64,000 bases of DNA, taken from G965220305 sp965220305. Its GTDB lineage: Bacteria > Chloroflexota > Dehalococcoidia > Lucifugimonadales > UBA3495. The number at the start of each line of letters is the position of its first letter. Position 1 is the first letter of the stretch. The stretch spans positions 3,844,001 to 3,908,000 of the forward strand of contig OZ244817.1 of the NCBI GenBank assembly GCA_965220305.1, given 5' to 3'. Of the stretch, positions 58,948 to 64,000 are shown piece after piece. A program made the translations under genes and the position numbers. The notes beneath the pieces are model-generated. The model worked only from the letters and a program-made list of their open reading frames with translations. It did not search any database and was not told the origin of the DNA.

Positions 58948-59421
58948 CTAGGTCAAGGGGCTGGGAACGGTTATCTCGGCCTCACCAGTGGCAGTCTTTT
59001 CAGAGTCCTGGTTTTCCAGCCACACCTGCACTACCAATCGGTTGCGCCCGTTCACGGATTCGCTGCTGGTGACGACTCCACGGGCGGTAACAATGTCTCC
59101 GGCATACACCGGCTTCAGGAAGGACACCGACAATTGCCCGCCCTGCCGGAAGTCGATGCCGAAGCGCCGGGCCAACAATTCGTGGAGGTAGGCAAAGGAC
59201 ATCTGACCCGTAGCTTCCTGCCTCTCTGGTGCCAACGTCGGGGTCGACTCCTGATTAGTGGGAGAGCTGGTTAGGATCGGTTGGCCGACTCCCCCGGTCC
59301 GCAGGGCGTGTCCCACCGCCTCGAAACCCTCGATCTTCTCCCGGGTGATGGCCTTGGTCAGGGCAGGCAGCGACTCTCCCACCGGCACGGTGTTCGACTT
59401 AGACGGCAAAAGACTCACCAT
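58948..59421 (-). CDS. MaoC-like hot-dog dehydratase, C-terminal partner
   Basis: A 157-aa protein from the ATG at 59421, which overlaps the upstream gene by 23 bases. KAITREKIEGFEAVGHALRT and the catalytic-type segment with QMSFAYLHELLARRFG, then LSVSFLKPVYAGDIVTARGVV, are hot-dog features of MaoC enoyl-CoA hydratases. The usual catalytic Asp/His pair (D-x-x-x-x-H) is not obvious, so the active residues need care. It probably pairs with the next upstream gene as a two-chain hydratase acting on a CoA thioester. Confidence 0.75.
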   Translation of the reverse strand: MVSLLPSKSNTVPVGESLPALTKAITREKIEGFEAVGHALRTGGVGQPILTSSPTNQESTPTLAPERQEATGQMSFAYLHELLARRFGIDFRQGGQLSVSFLKPVYAGDIVTARGVVTSSESVNGRNRLVVQVWLENQDSEKTATGEAEITVPSPLT

Positions 59422-59812
59422 TCTGCCCGGCGAGAAAGAAGGTGTGTTGACTACGCAGGATTTCCCGGCCGTCCTCATCCACCGCAAAGGTATCGACGAC
59501 CAGCCAACGGTGACCCTGCCGTTGGTACTTGTCACGCACCCAGCCGCTGACCTGTATGCGTTTGTTTGGCCTAGGGTGGGCGTAGTAGCGCTCCGAGTGC
59601 TTGGCGCTGGTCAGAGGCAGAAACCCGTACTTGCGGACCAGGACTTCGATGTATTCTTCGACTGCGATGCTGGGGAAACAGGCTTCCGGAAACTCTACCG
59701 CATTGCGGAATTGCTCCAGCAACTCATCGGTAACTACGTACTCCAAGTGGCCCAGTTGACCGCCAACGGGTAGAGCATCGTAAGTGCTGTTGGTATCCCT
59801 CGAAGTCGGCAT
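59399..59812 (-). CDS. FAS1-like/MaoC N-terminal hot-dog dehydratase
   Basis: A 137-aa hot-dog protein. VTDELLEQFRNAVEFPEACFP, AEKYGFLPL-like VRKYGFLPLTSAKHSER and KRIQVSGWVRDKYQRQGHRWLVVDTF match the N-terminal dehydratase domain (FAS1-like) of MaoC pairs. It starts ten bases after the stop of the TPR gene and overlaps the second hot-dog gene, so all three are probably one transcript. Confidence 0.8.
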   Translation of the reverse strand: MPTSRDTNSTYDALPVGGQLGHLEYVVTDELLEQFRNAVEFPEACFPSIAVEEYIEVLVRKYGFLPLTSAKHSERYYAHPRPNKRIQVSGWVRDKYQRQGHRWLVVDTFAVDEDGREILRSQHTFFLAGQNGESFAV

Positions 59813-59824
59813 ATCTGGGCCCGA

Positions 59825-60868
59825 TTAAGGCTGCTGTCCCCCCATTGCTTGAAATTTAGCCAGGTCGGCCAGTCCCTTGTCCCGGTCTCCCGACTCCAGG
59901 TAAGCCGAGCCCCTGGCTCGAAAGGCCTCGGGAAAGTCCGGGCGAAGCTCGATGCACCGATTGAAGTCCTGGATTGCCCGGGCGAAGTCCCCAAGGTTGG
60001 CGAGAGAATTACCCCTGGCGAAGTGGGAGTTTGCCAAGCTGGCGTCCATGCTGAGAGCCCGGTCGAAGTCCTTAATGGCCGGCCCATGCTCGCCCCGGTC
60101 GGCCAGGGCCAACCCCCGATTATGGTACACGTTGGCCCCCGCAACGCCCAGATTCAATGCCAGGTTGAACTCCGCGACGGCCTTGTCGTATTCTCCCAGG
60201 TTTCGGTAGGCAATGCCCCGGTTGTAGATTGCATTACCGAAGTCGGGGACCAACTCTATAGCCCGGTTGTAGTCTTCCAGGGCCTGCGCGTATTGGTGTA
60301 TATCGCTGAACAAGTTGCCCCGAGCATAGCGGTAGTCCGGGTCGTTGGGCCGCCGTTCGATGGCCTTCCCGTAGTATTCCAGCGCTTCGTCCCGATAGCC
60401 CAGGTCGCGGTAGGCTATGCCCAGGTTGTAGAAGGCGTTGGACATCTCCGGGTTGAAGTCCAGGGCTCGCTTGAAATCTTCAATGGCGGCGGCGTAATGG
60501 CCCAATGATGCGTGGGCCACCCCTCGGGCATAGTAAAAGTCGGCGTCTTCGGGCTCCAACTCTATGGCCATGTCGTAGTCGGAGATGGCCCTTTCATACT
60601 GACCGAGGTGACGATGGACCACCGCCCTGGCGTAATAGGCCACGGGGTAGTCGGGTTCCACCTCCACGGCGCTGGTGTAGTCTTGAATCGCCTGCTGCAA
60701 GTCGCCGGCGTTCCGGTAGGCCATCCCGCGATAGTAATAAGCCGGAGCGAACCCTTGGTTGAGCCGCAGGGCCTCGTTAAAGTCTTCAATGGCCTGGGGC
60801 AATATCCCCCGTTGCAGGAGCATTTGACCGCGGGCCAGGTACTCGTACTCGGATGGGGATGTAGTCAT
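59825..60868 (-). CDS. TPR-repeat protein, ten repeats
   Basis: A 347-aa protein that is almost entirely tetratricopeptide repeats of 34 residues; I count ten (for example AYYYRGMAYRNAGDLQQAIQ, FYNLGIAYRDLGYRDEALEY). No signal peptide or membrane helix, so it is a cytoplasmic interaction scaffold. First gene of the transcript that includes the two hot-dog genes; the partner is unknown. Confidence 0.9.
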   Translation of the reverse strand: MTTSPSEYEYLARGQMLLQRGILPQAIEDFNEALRLNQGFAPAYYYRGMAYRNAGDLQQAIQDYTSAVEVEPDYPVAYYARAVVHRHLGQYERAISDYDMAIELEPEDADFYYARGVAHASLGHYAAAIEDFKRALDFNPEMSNAFYNLGIAYRDLGYRDEALEYYGKAIERRPNDPDYRYARGNLFSDIHQYAQALEDYNRAIELVPDFGNAIYNRGIAYRNLGEYDKAVAEFNLALNLGVAGANVYHNRGLALADRGEHGPAIKDFDRALSMDASLANSHFARGNSLANLGDFARAIQDFNRCIELRPDFPEAFRARGSAYLESGDRDKGLADLAKFQAMGGQQP

Positions 60869-61110
60869 GTTTTCTTCTCGTTAGTTTCGGGGAAGCGCTT
60901 AACGACGGGCTGTGATTTGACGATAAAACACGGGGCCGGGGTAGTCAACCGTCCTGCAACCGTGCAGCCGGTATTGGGTGGCGGCCTACCGCCCAACTTG
61001 CTGGTGAAGATGGGGAGCAAGACGCTGCTGACCCGGGCCCCGGGGACAACCACAGGACGAAGAGGGGCCAACATTAGGCATGGTTGGCCTTCAGACTCTT
61101 CTGGCCCTGC

Positions 61111-61581
61111 TCAGCCAAACTCCACCTCGTACATATCGTAGTGGGAGTGGGTCATGCCGAGGGTATGGTAAGTTTCCTTGGCAATAGTGTTGTCCCGGTC
61201 AACGTAGAGGCGGATGCCGCGAACGTTGCCGGCCCGGTGGGCCCCTGAAACGACATAGTCGTAGAGGGTGCGGTAAACACCCTGGCGACGGTATCCAGGA
61301 TCAACATACACGCTCTGAATCCACCAGAAGTAACCGTTCCGCCAGTCGCTCCACTCGGTGGTTATTAGAAGTTGGCCCACCACTCGTCCTGCGACCTCCG
61401 CCAGCACGTAAAAGCCCAGACCAATGTTTTCCAGGGCCGACCGAACGCCCGCACTCAAGGTTGCTGAATCCAGGGACTTGCCCTCGGTTTCCAGGGCCAT
61501 TGCCTGGTTGAAGGCCGTCACGGAGTCAAGGTCGGCAGCGCCAGCCCGCCGGATACGGATTTCAAGGTTGTCCTTTTGCAT
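61111..61581 (-). CDS. GNAT-family N-acetyltransferase
   Basis: A 156-aa GNAT protein from the ATG at 61581 (MQKDNLEIRIRRAGAADLDSV). Acetyl-CoA motif A is QSVYVDPGYRRQGVYRTLYD (R/Q-x-x-G-x-G/V type), preceded by a beta strand with VVGQLLITTEW, and the C-terminal motif B is IAKETYHTLGM. Longer upstream starts add residues without homology. Substrate unknown. Confidence 0.88.
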   Translation of the reverse strand: MQKDNLEIRIRRAGAADLDSVTAFNQAMALETEGKSLDSATLSAGVRSALENIGLGFYVLAEVAGRVVGQLLITTEWSDWRNGYFWWIQSVYVDPGYRRQGVYRTLYDYVVSGAHRAGNVRGIRLYVDRDNTIAKETYHTLGMTHSHYDMYEVEFG

Positions 61582-61726
61582 AGATTGTCTTGAGCCGTCA
61601 AATCTGTCGGTGTGAAATGGGCGAATGAATTGGGAATTGCCCGTAGGGCCGACCCATAGCCCCCCCGGGCGTTCAGGATACTTTCGCCGTGGTGGAATAC
61701 AGGCCCCGGGAGAGCCCGAGAAGTTA

Positions 61727-62104
61727 TCAGTAAGTCTTAATTTCCAGGACATGTCCATTGGGGTCCCTGAAGTAGACCGCCTTTCCCTGGCCCTTGGCGC
61801 CGGCGGTCATTCCCGGGCCCTTCATGTTCTCCATGTTAAAGGGGCCGTCCCCGTAAGCAATTCCCGACTCCCGCACCCTGGAGAAAGCGGACTCGAACTC
61901 ATCGGCCTCCATGGCGAAGGCGTAGTGAATACTGCGAAAATCATCGGCGTTCCTGAAGTCCAGGTTTAGCGTGTCGTTGACCCGCACCGCCAAGAAGGGA
62001 CCGACCTCGCCCAAATTCTCAAATGCGAATATGCGGCAGTAGAATTCTGCCGACTCTTCCCGGTTGTGTACCGGGACAATGGTGTGGTCCAGCACGGTAG
62101 CCAT
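61727..62104 (-). CDS. VOC-family protein (glyoxalase fold)
   Basis: A 125-aa single VOC unit from the ATG at 62104 after GAGGTGA; an in-frame GTG at 62116 is an alternative. Metal-type residues are His in VLDHTIVPV, His in SIHYAFAM and Glu in PNGHVLEIKTY. Close to uncharacterised glyoxalase-like proteins. Substrate unknown. Confidence 0.83.
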   Translation of the reverse strand: MATVLDHTIVPVHNREESAEFYCRIFAFENLGEVGPFLAVRVNDTLNLDFRNADDFRSIHYAFAMEADEFESAFSRVRESGIAYGDGPFNMENMKGPGMTAGAKGQGKAVYFRDPNGHVLEIKTY

Positions 62105-62470
62105 AAACTGCTTCACCTCGCTCGACGATTGAGGCCCGCCGACGTGTTGGCACGCACCCGGGCTCGCGCCCTACTGTAGTAAGCCCCTGGCCGAATGTCA
62201 ATCTACGAGGCCAGTTCCCGGCTGTCCTTGGGACTACCGGGACAGGCTTGGTTAAGGGGGGTCTATTTTTGCGTAATCCAGTTGCCCATCGTTGCTATAG
62301 GCCGCAGCGGGAAACCACCGCGCAGGTGGACGGTTGCCGAGATGACCCCCATCCTACAGCAAGGTATAATTCCTCCTGCGAGACGAGATACCAGGCGGCC
62401 CAGAATAGCTAGGTTCCAGGGCCGGCCTCCGCAGGGCGTCCCAACATCCCGTCGCCGAGGAGTAAAGCCG
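62105..62470. other. Intergenic region between divergent VOC and nitroreductase genes
   Basis: About 360 bases with no gene. The frame running into the nitroreductase gene is open here but lacks any recognisable protein sequence. Confidence 0.5.
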
Positions 62471-63076
62471 ATGCAAGAAATGGGAATCTTCGAGACCATG
62501 TACAGCCAGCGTCAGATTACCCGCTACAAGCCAGACCCCGTGCCCCGGGAAGCCATCGAAAAAATTATCGAGGCGGCCACCAAGGCCCCCAGCGGGGGCA
62601 ACAGCCAGCCCTGGGAATTCATGGCGATAACCGATCGGGAGCTGGTGTCCCGCATCGGTCAGATTTACAAGGACCTTTGGCTGGGTGCGAGGGGCACCGA
62701 GCCACAGCCTGGCGAAACATCGGTCTATCGGGCTGCCCGATACCTGGCAAATCACATGCCGGACGTGCCGGCCATGATAATACCCTGCGTTGCCCACCCC
62801 GAGGGTGAGCCTATTGAGCGGGGCCGCTACGCTTCGTCGATTTGGTTGGCGGTGCAAAACCTGTTTCTAGCCGCCCGTTCCCTGGGCCTGGGCACCCGGT
62901 TGACCACAACCCACATTCGGCGGGAAGACGAAATCAAGGAAATGCTGGGTATTCCGGCCAATGTTGAAACGGTGGCGTTGATTCCGTTGGGCTATCCTCG
63001 GGGCAGGTTTGGCCCGACGACCCGTACACCGGCAGCCGAGATTACTTCCTTCAACCGATGGGGAAATCGTAGCTAG
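62471..63076 (+). CDS. Nitroreductase-family flavoprotein
   Basis: A 201-aa protein from the ATG at 62471 after GAGGAG. FMN-binding features are SQRQITRYKPDPVPREAIEK (Arg contact), ATKAPSGGNSQPWEF and VETVALIPLGYPRGRFGPTTR. Dimeric NAD(P)H-dependent flavin enzymes of this family reduce nitro groups, quinones or enones or dehalogenate. Physiological substrate unknown. It is convergent with the SDR gene 20 bases on. Confidence 0.9.
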   Translation: MQEMGIFETMYSQRQITRYKPDPVPREAIEKIIEAATKAPSGGNSQPWEFMAITDRELVSRIGQIYKDLWLGARGTEPQPGETSVYRAARYLANHMPDVPAMIIPCVAHPEGEPIERGRYASSIWLAVQNLFLAARSLGLGTRLTTTHIRREDEIKEMLGIPANVETVALIPLGYPRGRFGPTTRTPAAEITSFNRWGNRS

Positions 63077-63096
63077 GCCTCGGTAGCCGGGGCGTG

Positions 63097-63873
63097 TTAC
63101 AGGGCGGTCCAGCCGCCATCAACTATGAGCAGATGCCCGGTAGTCGCCCGCGCCGAGGGACTGGCCAAGTAGATTGCCGCTCCCACCAGTTCTTCGGCTT
63201 CCATCCTGCGCCCCAGGGGCATGTAAGTTGCCATGTCCTGCTGCACCTGCTGGGGACTGAGAGATTCGGCATCCAGCAATCCGGGTGTTTCGGTTGGCCC
63301 TGGGCCTATGGCATTGACGGTAATTCCATGCCCAATCCATTCAAGGGCCAGGGCCCGGGTCAGGTTGGCCACACCCCCCTTGCTGGCGCAGTAGGCGGCC
63401 CGATTTTTTCGGGCGACTATAGCCAGTTGGGAGGCGATGTTGATGATTCTGCCGTCGCCTTGCTCCATCATGTGGCGGGCTGCCGCCTGGGAGCAGAAAA
63501 ACACGCCCTTTAGATTGGTGTCGATAACGGCGTCCCAGTCGTCCTCAGTTACTTCCAATGCCGGCTTGCGCCGTCGGATGCCGGCGTTGTTCACCAAGAT
63601 GTCCAACTGGCCGAAGTCCGCCGCCGCCTGGTCCACCGCGTCGGTGATGTTGCCCAGGTCCAACACATTCAAAGGGTAAGTTTTGCTGGTCCTGCCCAGG
63701 TCTTCGATCCTGCTTCGGGTGGTCTCCGCCTGGTCCATCAGGTCTGGCAGGTCGGTCACCGCCACCTGGGCGCCGGCCTCGGCCAGGCCCACTGCCAAGG
63801 CGCTGCCGATGCCTCGTGCCGCGCCGGTGACCAGGGCTACCTTTCCTTCCAGGCTCAATCCTGCATACGTCAT
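63097..63873 (-). CDS. Short-chain dehydrogenase/reductase
   Basis: A 258-aa classical SDR. Cofactor motif TGAARGIGSALAVGL, acidic VTDLPD suggesting NAD preference, VNNAG, catalytic Ser in IASQLAI, YxxxK as YCASK, and the C-terminal TTGHLLIVDGG. PGPTETPG is in place. It resembles 3-oxoacyl-ACP reductase-like and gluconate/glucose dehydrogenase-like members. Substrate unknown. The last 125 bases of the window after its start hold no further gene that can be supported. Confidence 0.92.
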   Translation of the reverse strand: MTYAGLSLEGKVALVTGAARGIGSALAVGLAEAGAQVAVTDLPDLMDQAETTRSRIEDLGRTSKTYPLNVLDLGNITDAVDQAAADFGQLDILVNNAGIRRRKPALEVTEDDWDAVIDTNLKGVFFCSQAAARHMMEQGDGRIINIASQLAIVARKNRAAYCASKGGVANLTRALALEWIGHGITVNAIGPGPTETPGLLDAESLSPQQVQQDMATYMPLGRRMEAEELVGAAIYLASPSARATTGHLLIVDGGWTAL

Positions 63874-64000
63874 AATCGGAATCCCCCTTCTCGTGTAGTA
63901 GACCCATTCTAGTAGAAACTCAGTGGATGATAGCCAAGCCGTGAGATAGTGGCAGCTCTATTACCGTTGTTCGCGCAGCGTGAGCACGGCCACCGAAAGG

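Noticed and set aside
1..64000. CRISPR arrays, rRNA genes, prophage
   Set aside because: Looked for regularly spaced repeats, rRNA core sequences and phage structural genes; none found.

Overview
The window looks like chromosomal DNA of an uncultured, mesophilic, GC-rich bacterium of the Chloroflexota, most likely a Dehalococcoidia/SAR202-type lineage. This is an inference from gene style. Supporting signs are lipoproteins with long Thr-Pro linkers, family III CoA-transferases, an XdhC/MocA pair, FMN alpha-hydroxy-acid oxidase, dehydratase pairs, DUF971, FmdB and peptide ABC transporters, plus dispersed intergenic hairpins. Frequent ATGA/GTGA overlaps show that TGA is an ordinary stop, so code 11 applies. 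No rRNA or CRISPR array was seen.

Region 1 (1-6.4 kb) holds two divergent operons of envelope proteins. Leftward: an unknown 126-aa protein, a leucine-rich lipoprotein, a tiny ORF and a site-2 (M50) protease that runs off the window. Rightward: five membrane-anchored or lipoprotein genes of unknown function.

Region 2 (6.4-19.2 kb) is an accessory, repeat-rich region. It holds a plant-style LRR lipoprotein, an IS5 remnant, a methyltransferase, a TPTP-linker lipoprotein, a frameshifted small gene, a six-TM protein, a DUF433/DUF5615 pair, a broken IS701-family element, a DUF1326 gene and an intact single-ORF IS66 element. Two kinds of diverged direct repeat (131 bp; about 165 bp with conserved hairpins) and a recurring AGTTTCGCAATTTTCT motif divide it into cassette-like blocks.

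Region 3 (19.2-35.9 kb) is mostly core: XdhC/MocA-like maturation, an MFS exporter, asparaginase with altered active-site residues, a phosphoesterase, tRNA-Lys(CTT) and tRNA-Leu(TAG), two peptide-ABC ATPases, a secreted HNH nuclease, tRNA-Leu(CAA), an NfeD/stomatin pair, a MeaB GTPase and a cysteinyl-tRNA synthetase fused to a GT2 glycosyltransferase.

Region 4 (36-50.4 kb) is catabolic. It has a tandem-fused CoA-transferase, a D-amino-acid-oxidase-type flavoenzyme, a ThDP enzyme, a VOC protein, and a GntR regulator with a clear promoter and operator. These precede a 2-oxoacid:ferredoxin oxidoreductase operon whose alpha subunit carries the residues of oxalate oxidoreductase rather than pyruvate oxidoreductase. 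An FMN alpha-hydroxy-acid oxidase follows. A glycolate/glyoxylate/oxalate route feeding ferredoxin is the most economical reading.

Region 5 (50.5-64 kb) holds a 122-bp MITE with 10-bp target duplications and the permeases and binding protein of a peptide ABC transporter. These are followed by a cupredoxin lipoprotein, HpcH aldolase, TenA, a two-gene hot-dog dehydratase, a ten-repeat TPR protein, GNAT, VOC, nitroreductase and SDR genes.
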